NCBI GenBank assembly: GCA_041623475.1
Contig: JBFJWU010000135.1
Coordinates: 1-8,242 of the forward strand
Direction: 5' to 3'
DNA length: 8,242 nt
DNA from: JBFJWU01 sp041623475 [NCBI: bacterium]
GTDB taxonomy: Bacteria > J088
The notes beneath the pieces were generated by a model. That model was not told where the DNA came from. It worked only from the letters and a program-made list of their open reading frames with translations, and did not search any database. The position numbers and the translations under genes were made by a program. The first letter of the stretch is position 1; each line of letters starts with the position of its first letter. Below, in pieces: positions 1 to 5,983 of the stretch.

Positions 1-43
1 GCAGCTTCGACTGCTAAGCTGAAATCCTGATCAGGAGTAAACC

Positions 44-664
44 ATGCCGATTGTCAAGCTCAGTTATTTTGATTTCCCCGGCGGCCGTGGCGAAGATTGC
101 CGTCTGGCGTTGCATATCGCAGGCATCGAATTTGAGGATAATCGTGTCCAGTTCCAGGACTGGCCAGGAATGAAACCGACGACACCGTTCGGTGCGCTGC
201 CGGTACTGGAAGTCCAAGGCAAACGACCTGTTGCCCAGTCAAACGCGATCCTGGAACTGATCGGTCGCCAGCACGGGCTGTTGCCAGATGACCCGTTTGA
301 AGCCGCCCGGCACGTCGCCGTCCTGAACGTGGTCGAGGAAATCCGGGGAACCGCCCTGGCCACGTCAGAGATCAAGGACGAGCAGCAGAAGAAAGCCGCA
401 CGCGAAAAGCTGGCATCAGGTCGGCTCAAACACTGGTGCCAGAACATGGAGAACCAGATCGACGGGCCCTTCGTCGGTGGCGAGCAGATCAGCGTTGCCG
501 ACCTGAAGCTGTACGTATTCATGGGGTTCATCAAGTCCGGCAAATTCGACCACGTTCCCGCGTCCTACTTTGGCCCCTGCGCTCAGCTGGAGACCCTCTA
601 CGGCGCAGTCGCAGCCCATCCCCAGGTCGCCGGATGGCAGGCCCGATTCAGCCCGGAATCCTGA
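44..664 (+). CDS. Glutathione S-transferase, sigma-class-like
   Basis: This 206-residue protein has the length and two-domain layout of a cytosolic GST, which conjugates glutathione to electrophiles or acts as a glutathione-dependent isomerase. The N-terminal thioredoxin-fold domain starts with a beta strand ending in Tyr8-Phe9, the usual catalytic Tyr of alpha/mu/pi/sigma GSTs. It continues with Arg15-Gly16 and Arg20, then Asp39-Trp40-Pro41, and Pro48-Phe49-Gly50 leading to cis-Pro53 (LPVLEV). Gln65-Ser66 follow and should bind the glutamyl part of glutathione. This pattern resembles sigma-class enzymes such as haematopoietic prostaglandin D synthase more than the common bacterial beta class. 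The helical C-terminal half contains an SVADLKLY segment typical of the GST N-capping box. AGGAG at 33-37 supports the ATG. The stop lies 3 bp from the stop of the convergent TetR gene. The substrate is unknown; a role in detoxifying oxygenase products is inference from the neighbours. Confidence 0.9.
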   Translation: MPIVKLSYFDFPGGRGEDCRLALHIAGIEFEDNRVQFQDWPGMKPTTPFGALPVLEVQGKRPVAQSNAILELIGRQHGLLPDDPFEAARHVAVLNVVEEIRGTALATSEIKDEQQKKAAREKLASGRLKHWCQNMENQIDGPFVGGEQISVADLKLYVFMGFIKSGKFDHVPASYFGPCAQLETLYGAVAAHPQVAGWQARFSPES

Positions 665-667
665 AGA

Positions 668-1282
668 TCAGCGACGGCGAGTTCGTTCGTTGAAGTAGCC
701 CATAATCAGTATCACCAGTTCTTCGATCATTTCCTGCTTGTCAACGGGCACGTCCTCATCGGTCACCATCCGCACGAAATAACCCGTTATCGCGTTTGTA
801 AGCGTATAGGTCATCGTGTCTGCTTCACGACGATCGTCGGTCAGGCCAATGTGGTCGTAGTACGCCGCCGCCATGATGTACAACTGCTGCATCACATCCT
901 GAAGCATTGATCCGTCGTACACGCCAGGAATCTTGCCCACCATTGCATTCAGGCTTTTTCGGTTGTTCATTGAAAAAACAACCGATGCGGTCACGACACC
1001 GCGCACGGTTTCCTCCAGCGTACTGGCCCGCATATCGACCAGTGACTGCGATATCGCAGCAAAAATTTCGCCAACCCGTTCATTCACATACGCCGAAAAA
1101 ATCGCGTCCTTGTCCGGAAAGTAGGCGTAAACCGTTCCGACACTGACACCGGCTGCGCCGGCGATCTTGACCGTTGAAGCCTGGCTGTATCCCTGTTCTG
1201 ACAATATCTGGATCGCGGCCCGGAGGATTGCGTCATATTTGGCCCGCGATCGACGTTGCCGGGGCACACGCGGCCTACTCAT
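668..1282 (-). CDS. TetR/AcrR-family transcriptional regulator (divergent to the Rieske gene)
   Basis: A 204-residue TetR-type repressor. A basic N-terminus (RPRVPRQRRSR) is followed by the DNA-binding domain at about residues 13-60. The helix-turn-helix spans about 36-55 and includes the family signature GVSVGTVYAYFPDKDAIF (45-62). The remaining roughly 140 residues are helical and variable, as expected of a ligand-binding and dimerisation domain. An in-frame GTG lies upstream at 1384, but the ATG at 1282 is preferred: the 34 extra residues look non-homologous to the family, the basic tail just before the HTH is a typical N-terminus, and a GGAAAGGA tract precedes the ATG. The gene diverges from the Rieske oxygenase gene, and the shared intergenic region carries a repeat cluster at 1438-1468 that it probably binds. 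The C-terminus ends in ERTRRR, convergent with the GST gene. The ligand is unknown. Confidence 0.9.
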   Translation of the reverse strand: MSRPRVPRQRRSRAKYDAILRAAIQILSEQGYSQASTVKIAGAAGVSVGTVYAYFPDKDAIFSAYVNERVGEIFAAISQSLVDMRASTLEETVRGVVTASVVFSMNNRKSLNAMVGKIPGVYDGSMLQDVMQQLYIMAAAYYDHIGLTDDRREADTMTYTLTNAITGYFVRMVTDEDVPVDKQEMIEELVILIMGYFNERTRRR

Positions 1283-1437
1283 AAACCTGCAATCCTTTCC
1301 CCGCCGCAGAATCCAAATGTGAAAGCCAGCGGCAGAATTGACCACCAGGGCGATGCGCCAGAGGTCCAAAACTGCCGCAGACACCTGTATTCCCGTCGTT
1401 TATAACGATCAACACGGTCAAGAATACATCCAGCCTA

Positions 1438-1468
1438 AACGTGAATAAACATGAATATTTTTCACGTT
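1438..1468. promoter_or_regulatory. Candidate TetR operator: overlapping direct and inverted repeats
   Basis: Perfect 8-bp arms AACGTGAA (1438-1445) and TTCACGTT (1461-1468) form a 31-bp interrupted palindrome centred on 1453. Overlapping it, the 11-mer AAACGTGAATA (1437-1447) recurs as AAACATGAATA (1447-1457) with one mismatch and an exact 10-bp period, about one helical turn. A TATACC (1473-1478) just downstream could be a -10 element for the Rieske gene, though no good -35 is visible. Lying between a tetR gene and its divergent target, this is the expected position for an operator. Binding is inferred, not shown. Confidence 0.6.
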
Positions 1469-1496
1469 AGAGTATACCCCATACACCTGTGGACCC

Positions 1497-1503
1497 AAAG
1501 GAG
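1497..1503 (+). promoter_or_regulatory. Ribosome binding site deciding the Rieske start
   Basis: AAAGGAG lies 6 nt before the ATG at 1510. An in-frame GTG at 1489 would place this Shine-Dalgarno sequence inside the coding region, so the ATG at 1510 is the better start. Confidence 0.8.
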
Positions 1504-1509
1504 ATACTC

Positions 1510-2748
1510 ATGGACCTCAGAATCAAAGACATCGAGAACAAACAGTTCTTCGCCCAGTTTATTGCCCGCCTGTTCGTTCATAATCTATTCAAGGACTCGC
1601 AGTTCTTTCTGCCCAAGGCGGACTACGAACGCCGCCACGGCAAGTTCCCCCGTTATTTCTCGGGCTGGTACCTGTACGTCCCGTCAAAGGATTTGCCCGA
1701 AGGCGAGATCGTCAGCAAGAAACTGAACGGCAAAGACCTGGTGGCCTATCGTGGCAAGGACGGCCAGCCGGTTATTCATTCCAACAAATGCACCCATATG
1801 GACGGCCTGTTCAGCGGCGGCCTGGGCGAAGTGGTCGACGGCAAAATCGTCTGCGGCTACCATCGTTACGCGTTCGAAAACGGTGTGCCAAAAAGCGGGC
1901 CCAAAGATTTCAAGAAGGATCCCAAAAACTGTATTCCCTGTCATCCGGTCCGCGAAGTCAATGGGCTGGTGATGTTCTGGTGGGATGCGGAATCAGAGAA
2001 TGGCGTCGGTGAACCGACCTGGGAACTGGACCTGCCGGATGTCAGCCACTTGCCCCGCCGGGCCCACGCACGGTCAATTACGCCGACCCATATGGCACCG
2101 CTGCACGAAAACATCGTCGACGACCAGCACTTTATGCTGCTGCACGAAGCCGACCGCTACAAATCCGAACCCCAGGCCTACTACGAAAAACACCGGTTCA
2201 AGACCAACAACGTCATGCGTACAAAGATCCCGACGAAAATCGGCCCGTTCAAGCTGCCGGTCGAGTCCGACACCCTGGACATGGTGATGGACTCGGAATT
2301 CCACGGCCTGGGCATCCATATCAATACGGTCGACATCAAGGGCTTCAAGGCGATGGTCATTCATACGACCACGCCGATCGAAGACGAGGTGACCGAATGG
2401 ACCCTGAATGTCTATATGCCCGAGCGCAAGTTCAAGTTTCCGCCAGATGTCAAAACGATGATGGGCCTGGTCTATCCCTGGGGCATGATCGCCCAGACCT
2501 ACCGCCTGCACACCCAGGACCGCCGGGTCTTTTTTGAGGCTGCCGAGTACAACTTTTACAACGACGCGCCCAAGGGATACGAAAAGGTCAATATGTTCCG
2601 GCGCTGGATCCAGGAAGAACTGCTGGGCGAGAAACGCCCAATGACAAAAAACAGCGTCCCGACGACATTTGTGCCGACCGACAAAATCAAGACGGCGCCA
2701 ACCCGTAAACGTTCATCTGGAAACGGCAAAGCGGCAGCGGCATCATAG
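1510..2748 (+). CDS. Rieske [2Fe-2S] non-haem iron oxygenase, KshA/DAF-36-like
   Basis: A 412-residue oxygenase component. The N-terminal Rieske domain (about 48-160) begins with a GWYLYVPSKDLPEGE strand like those of DAF-36/Neverland and KshA. It carries Cys94-x-His96 and Cys115-x2-His118, which bind the [2Fe-2S] cluster. The catalytic domain has Asn201 and the mononuclear iron motif Asp204-x2-His207-x4-His212. I could not assign the third, acidic iron ligand with confidence. The second cluster motif reads CGYHRYAF rather than the usual CPFHGW-type sequence. The protein ends in a basic, Ser/Ala-rich tail of about 20 residues. Known relatives hydroxylate or desaturate steroids (KshA is 3-ketosteroid 9-alpha-hydroxylase; DAF-36/Neverland is cholesterol 7-desaturase), so a steroid or other polycyclic or terpenoid substrate is plausible but inferred. 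It needs a ferredoxin or reductase partner, none of which is in the window. It is probably a single-gene unit repressed by the divergent TetR protein and ended by the terminator at 2785-2816. Confidence 0.88.
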   Translation: MDLRIKDIENKQFFAQFIARLFVHNLFKDSQFFLPKADYERRHGKFPRYFSGWYLYVPSKDLPEGEIVSKKLNGKDLVAYRGKDGQPVIHSNKCTHMDGLFSGGLGEVVDGKIVCGYHRYAFENGVPKSGPKDFKKDPKNCIPCHPVREVNGLVMFWWDAESENGVGEPTWELDLPDVSHLPRRAHARSITPTHMAPLHENIVDDQHFMLLHEADRYKSEPQAYYEKHRFKTNNVMRTKIPTKIGPFKLPVESDTLDMVMDSEFHGLGIHINTVDIKGFKAMVIHTTTPIEDEVTEWTLNVYMPERKFKFPPDVKTMMGLVYPWGMIAQTYRLHTQDRRVFFEAAEYNFYNDAPKGYEKVNMFRRWIQEELLGEKRPMTKNSVPTTFVPTDKIKTAPTRKRSSGNGKAAAAS

Positions 2749-2784
2749 CCTGATCAAACGCAGGGCGTTCCTGACGCATGTATA

Positions 2785-2816
2785 CGGGGCCGCCAATTAA
2801 AAGCGGTCCCGTTTTT
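2785..2816 (+). terminator. Intrinsic terminator after the Rieske gene
   Basis: The 9-bp arms CGGGGCCGC (2785-2793) and GCGGTCCCG (2803-2811) pair fully with one G-U. A 9-nt A-rich loop separates them, and TTTTT (2812-2816) follows directly. This is a textbook rho-independent terminator 36 bp after the stop, and it separates the Rieske transcript from the SDR gene. Confidence 0.9.
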
Positions 2817-2822
2817 CCTTTT

Positions 2823-2860
2823 CACGGCTCGACAAGTCTTCTCGGAACTTGACACGGCTC
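2823..2860 (+). promoter_or_regulatory. Possible SDR promoter and operator repeats
   Basis: TTGACA (2849-2854) is a perfect -35 hexamer, but no good -10 sits 16-18 bp downstream, so the promoter call is weak. CACGGCTC occurs at 2823-2830 and again at 2853-2860, exactly 30 bp apart (about three helical turns). Between them, CAAGT (2833-2837) and ACTTG (2847-2851) are inverted. The arrangement suggests a regulator site overlapping the -35. Confidence 0.3.
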
Positions 2861-2938
2861 AATGTGATTGCTGGTTTTGCATAGAACAATGAGCAGAAGA
2901 ACTAACCGTCGCAAGACGCGTTGCAACCGGGACTGTCT

Positions 2939-2999
2939 CGGAAGCCGGGCCCAATTGTCCTGCCGGGCCGGATTGCTTCCGGACCCGGCTGACTCGGGT
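2939..2999 (+). other. Potential structured leader upstream of the SDR gene
   Basis: CGGAAGC (2939-2945) pairs with GCTTCCG (2975-2981). Inside it, CGG-CCC (2946-2948 and 2950-2952, one bulged G) pairs with GGGCCG (2965-2970) around a 12-nt loop. A second small hairpin, ACCCG (2983-2987) with CGGGT (2995-2999), follows, and then three T residues. No riboswitch family is recognised. It may be a 5' leader hairpin, or only GC-rich sequence that happens to fold. Confidence 0.3.
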
Positions 3000-3034
3000 T
3001 TGGCACTATCGGGCGACAGAATCAAGGAGGAACG

Positions 3035-3796
3035 ATGGGAACGGAATTGACCGGCAAAGTTATCATTGTGACTGGTGCGGCGACAGGAATCGGCAAGTCA
3101 GCCGCAGAATGTTTCGCCGAGTCTGGCGCAAAAGTTGTGGTCAGTGACATTGACGTCGTCCGCGGCAACGAGGTCTCAAACGGAATTGGCGATGCGGGCG
3201 GCGATGCAATCTTCGTCGAGGCAGATGTCGCCGACGACAGCGCAGTAAAAAACCTGGTCAACAGGACAGTTGACCATTACGGGGCTCTGGATGGCGCCTT
3301 TAATAATGCCGGAATTGAAGGCGCCATGGGTGCAACCCACGAATGTACGATGGAAACCTGGGACCGTACGATGGCGATCAACCTCAAGGGCGTCTGGCAA
3401 TGCATGCGCCACCAGATTCCAGCAATCATCGAACGCGGGGGCGGTTCTATTGTCAATATGTCGTCGGTCGCCGGATTGATCGGCTTCCCTGGCCTGCCAG
3501 CCTATGTGGCAAGCAAACATGCCGTTCTGGGGCTGACAAAAACGGCAGCCCTCGAATATGCAACACAAAACATTCGAGTGAACGCAGTATGCCCGGGTGT
3601 CATCCATACAGAGATGATTGACCGCATCACTCAGAAAGATCCGGAAACCGAAGCGGGCTTTATCGCCTATGAGCCAATCGGTCGAATGGGTACTCCAGAG
3701 GAAATCGCAGAAGCGGCAAAGTGGCTACTGTCGGATGCATCTTCGTTTGTAACGGGCAGTTGCCTGCCCGTCGACGGTGGTTTTGTCGCGCAATAA
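3035..3796 (+). CDS. Classical short-chain dehydrogenase/reductase (SDR), NAD-type
   Basis: A 253-residue classical SDR, the usual length for the family, and probably a cytosolic tetramer. The Rossmann motif TGAATGIG is at 13-20. Asp38 at the end of the second beta strand predicts NAD(H) rather than NADP(H) preference. Asp64-Val65 contacts adenine, and NNAG is at 90-93. The catalytic tetrad is Asn116, Ser144, Tyr157 and Lys161 (YVASK). The C-terminal segment ending LPVDGGFVAQ is typical of the family. NAD preference and the neighbouring oxygenases suggest oxidation of a secondary alcohol, such as a hydroxysteroid or terpene alcohol, to a ketone. The substrate cannot be read from sequence. AAGGAGG (3024-3030) precedes the ATG by 4 nt. 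The gene is preceded by a terminator and repeats, and followed after 152 bp by a TetR gene on the same strand. Confidence 0.93.
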   Translation: MGTELTGKVIIVTGAATGIGKSAAECFAESGAKVVVSDIDVVRGNEVSNGIGDAGGDAIFVEADVADDSAVKNLVNRTVDHYGALDGAFNNAGIEGAMGATHECTMETWDRTMAINLKGVWQCMRHQIPAIIERGGGSIVNMSSVAGLIGFPGLPAYVASKHAVLGLTKTAALEYATQNIRVNAVCPGVIHTEMIDRITQKDPETEAGFIAYEPIGRMGTPEEIAEAAKWLLSDASSFVTGSCLPVDGGFVAQ

Positions 3797-3881
3797 CCGG
3801 CCTCTGTCTGCGGTGCGGGTCGGTCACGCCGCGACAGCGGAAGCAATGCTTCCCCCCCGCGCCGTCCATTCGTATATGACT

Positions 3882-3918
3882 GTTTACGTTTACAATGAAT
3901 AGCAGTATCCGGTAAACG
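3882..3918. promoter_or_regulatory. Candidate operator or promoter for the second TetR gene
   Basis: GTTTAC is repeated in tandem (3882-3893). The second copy, extended to CGTTTAC (3887-3893), is mirrored by GTAAACG (3912-3918), giving perfect 7-bp arms over 32 bp. TTTACG (3883-3888) and TATCCG (3906-3911), 17 bp apart, could serve as weak -35 and -10 elements, so a bound repressor would block the promoter. The site ends 30 bp before the TTG start, which fits autoregulation. A 6-bp hairpin at 3839-3853 lies upstream but has no T-tract. Confidence 0.45.
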
Positions 3919-3948
3919 CAGACACACCAGATTCAGTCAGGTAACCCG

Positions 3949-4611
3949 TTGAGCTCGACTACACACCCAGCGGACGAATGGTCCGACCCCAAGGCCAACG
4001 CAAAGCAGATCCGCAGCAAGATAACCTACGAAAACCTGGTCGCAGCAACGACGGAACTGCTGAAGCAGAACCCGTTTGACCAGATTACGGTCGTTGACAT
4101 CGCCAAAAAAGCGAACTGTTCCCCGGGAACCGTTAACCGGCGATTCGGCAGCAAGGAAAAATTGCTGGATGTCGTATACGAACGGCTTGAAGATCGCGCC
4201 AGCATTGTCCTGGAACAACTGGTGGAGAACGTCGATTTCTCGCAACTGACCGTCCGGCAGTTGCTCGACTTATTTGTCGATGCGTACATGAATTTTGTCG
4301 GCGAATACCGGCTGATCCTGAAGGCCGGCTACACTCGCATCATGTCTAACCCGGAAACAACCGAGCGCACACTGGAAACCCGGGCCCGGATCATTGATAC
4401 CGCGGCGCAGGCGATTCTGGGCTCGAAACACAATATCCGGCACCCCGACCCGCAGGTGGCCGCCGAGTTTGCCACGCTGCAGGCGGCGACCATGCTGACG
4501 GACCTGATCGAGGGCCCCGACATGACCCGCCACTTTTCTGCGCTGGACGAAAGAACATTGATCGAACAGATGAAGGTTTCAATTCTGCGCTATCTTGGCG
4601 AAGAGGAATAG
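3949..4611 (+). CDS. TetR/AcrR-family transcriptional regulator
   Basis: A 220-residue TetR-type protein. A hydrophilic N-terminal extension of about 24 residues precedes the DNA-binding domain (about 25-75). The helix-turn-helix is near 46-66 and ends CSPGTVNRRFGSKEKLL; Asn63-Arg64-Arg65 stands where most relatives have a Tyr-x-Tyr or Tyr-x-His pattern before Phe. The remaining part is helical, as in ligand-binding domains. The start is TTG: no in-frame ATG occurs before residue 83, and an in-frame TAA lies upstream at 3913. A weak AGG sits about 8 nt before the TTG. The gene lies downstream of the SDR gene in the same direction and converges on the DUF2236 gene with an 18-bp gap. It may control itself through the repeats at 3882-3918, and possibly the SDR gene or the P450 operon. 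The target and ligand are unknown. Confidence 0.88.
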   Translation: MSSTTHPADEWSDPKANAKQIRSKITYENLVAATTELLKQNPFDQITVVDIAKKANCSPGTVNRRFGSKEKLLDVVYERLEDRASIVLEQLVENVDFSQLTVRQLLDLFVDAYMNFVGEYRLILKAGYTRIMSNPETTERTLETRARIIDTAAQAILGSKHNIRHPDPQVAAEFATLQAATMLTDLIEGPDMTRHFSALDERTLIEQMKVSILRYLGEEE

Positions 4612-4629
4612 CTCCGCAACTGTTCAGCG

Positions 4630-5979
4630 TCAGGACCGGACCAGGTCCGTCCCTTCGGCGATCCCTGCATAATGCTGCTTGATCCGTTCCTCTGCTGCCG
4701 GGAATATGTCATTCCAGAACATCAGTCCCGACTGGTCAAGCAGCGCCCGCAACCGATGGGACCGGGCGCTGAGCAGGTTGATTCCACGAAATGCCACTTT
4801 GGTCGACCGGAATATCGACTTTGCCCATCCCGGCGCGCGTTTCGCGTTGTAATAATTGAGAAACGGCACGCCGTAAATCTCGTCAAAAGATGCGCTCATC
4901 AGGCCGCCCAGAAGCATTTGCATGGGCTTTGAGTCGGGAAACAGTGCTTCCTCCAGATGCAGGTGTTGCGCCGCATAGATTAGTGCCTCGATCGACTCGT
5001 AGGTACAGTCCGGCGCCATTGTCATCAGATAGGCTGCGAAATAAAGCGCCGTATCGTCCACGTTTGCAAACAGCAGGTCTTCGGGGACCCCCTGCATATA
5101 GTTGAGATAGCTTGTGAACTGGAACAGCGCTTCCATTTCCCGGTCCGAAATCTGCTGGCTAAGGTGCCGGCGCGACATAACAATCGCGGTGGCCAGGGTC
5201 GTCACGACGATCGATCCTTCGGCAGCGGAAAGGGGTGTCCCCAGTTCGTCAACCATCCAGCCGATTGGCGGGTCAAAGTTCCAGGTTGGATTATCGGTTT
5301 CCATATGGGCCCGGATCTGCGAATGGATTATCCGGATCCGGCAATTTTCCTGAAACGCGGCACTGTAGGGCTGGCTGGCACCGGGCTGGGCGACCGCGGC
5401 AAACCACTTGAAGGTTTCCATGAACCGCACCAGTAATCGTTGATAGAACTCCGGACGTTTGACGTTTTCCAGCAGCGTCAGCGGCTTCTGGGGTTGGTTG
5501 GTGTACCAGGCCGCCGCTGTAATCCCCACAGATGGCCCCTGCAGCAATGCACAGGGCCAGCCATATGCGAAAAAAGTAATCGGGTTGAACTGCGTCAGAA
5601 ACACATGAGCACCCAGTTCGATCATGTCCCGGTCAAAAATGTCTGGAATGTTGACAGCGTGTTTCATGAACGCCACCAGCTCCGGGCAGGGGCTGTCGAC
5701 CGCGTCGATTCCACTGCTTATTGCAATCTGGTAGTCCTTGCGGATTTCTGGGTCTGTTCGCATTTTCCGGACAAGCCGGTCCGACTGGACATCGCCGGTC
5801 ATGAAATTCCGTTCCAGCATTTCCTGGAACTCCGGCGTCTGAATCAGGCGCCGGGCCCGTTTTCGGGTCGCCTTGCCGAAGCAACGATCGACAATCCCGT
5901 CCCAGAAATGAGACTCGAAGTCCAGCCGTTTCAGGGCTGGTGCCGCGTCCCGCCGCACTGCAGTAACTGTGTTTGGCAT
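4630..5979 (-). CDS. DUF2236 oxygenase, MpaB/latex-clearing-protein superfamily
   Basis: A 449-residue, mostly helical protein without a signal peptide. The family call rests on Arg216-x2-His219-x3-Arg223 (within RIRIIHSQIRAHM), typical of DUF2236 proteins. It is supported by the downstream region where LGTPLSAAEGS replaces the usual LGTxL-type segment, and by GVPEDLL near 310. Known members include the b-type haem rubber oxygenase Lcp and the fungal MpaB, which cleave C=C bonds of isoprenoid chains. From memory of Lcp numbering, Arg185, Thr189, Arg216, His219 and Arg223 match the spacing of its Arg164, Thr168, Arg195, His198 (haem ligand) and Arg202, while Lcp Lys167 corresponds to Glu188 here. 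Haem binding and double-bond cleavage are therefore plausible but inferred. It is the third gene of a tight operon: ATG follows the preceding stop by 4 bp, and AAAGGGG (5994 down to 5988) inside the upstream gene is a good ribosome site. It may be cytoplasmic, unlike secreted Lcp. Confidence 0.75.
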   Translation of the reverse strand: MPNTVTAVRRDAAPALKRLDFESHFWDGIVDRCFGKATRKRARRLIQTPEFQEMLERNFMTGDVQSDRLVRKMRTDPEIRKDYQIAISSGIDAVDSPCPELVAFMKHAVNIPDIFDRDMIELGAHVFLTQFNPITFFAYGWPCALLQGPSVGITAAAWYTNQPQKPLTLLENVKRPEFYQRLLVRFMETFKWFAAVAQPGASQPYSAAFQENCRIRIIHSQIRAHMETDNPTWNFDPPIGWMVDELGTPLSAAEGSIVVTTLATAIVMSRRHLSQQISDREMEALFQFTSYLNYMQGVPEDLLFANVDDTALYFAAYLMTMAPDCTYESIEALIYAAQHLHLEEALFPDSKPMQMLLGGLMSASFDEIYGVPFLNYYNAKRAPGWAKSIFRSTKVAFRGINLLSARSHRLRALLDQSGLMFWNDIFPAAEERIKQHYAGIAEGTDLVRS

Positions 5980-5983
5980 CCGA

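Noticed and set aside
1283-1384. N-terminal extension of the first TetR protein from a GTG at 1384
   Set aside because: The added 34 residues do not fit the family, and the ATG at 1282 gives a standard TetR length.
1381-1490. ACACCTGT direct repeat at 1381-1388 and 1483-1490
   Set aside because: Only 8 bp, without extension on either side; it flanks the intergenic region but is compatible with chance, and nothing marks a mobile element.
1489-1509. Rieske start at GTG 1489
   Set aside because: The AAAGGAG ribosome site would fall within the coding sequence; the ATG at 1510 is correctly spaced from it.
2074-2511. Minus-strand open frame of 145 codons inside the Rieske gene
   Set aside because: It is wholly antisense to the conserved catalytic domain and has no recognisable motif.
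2868-3050. Small plus-strand open frame before the SDR gene
   Set aside because: It overlaps the SDR start and its ribosome site, is rich in Arg and Cys without a family pattern, and covers the leader hairpins.
3839-3853. GGAAGC/GCTTCC hairpin after the SDR gene as a terminator
   Set aside because: It is only 6 bp with a 3-nt loop and is followed by C residues, not T residues, so it should not act as an intrinsic terminator.
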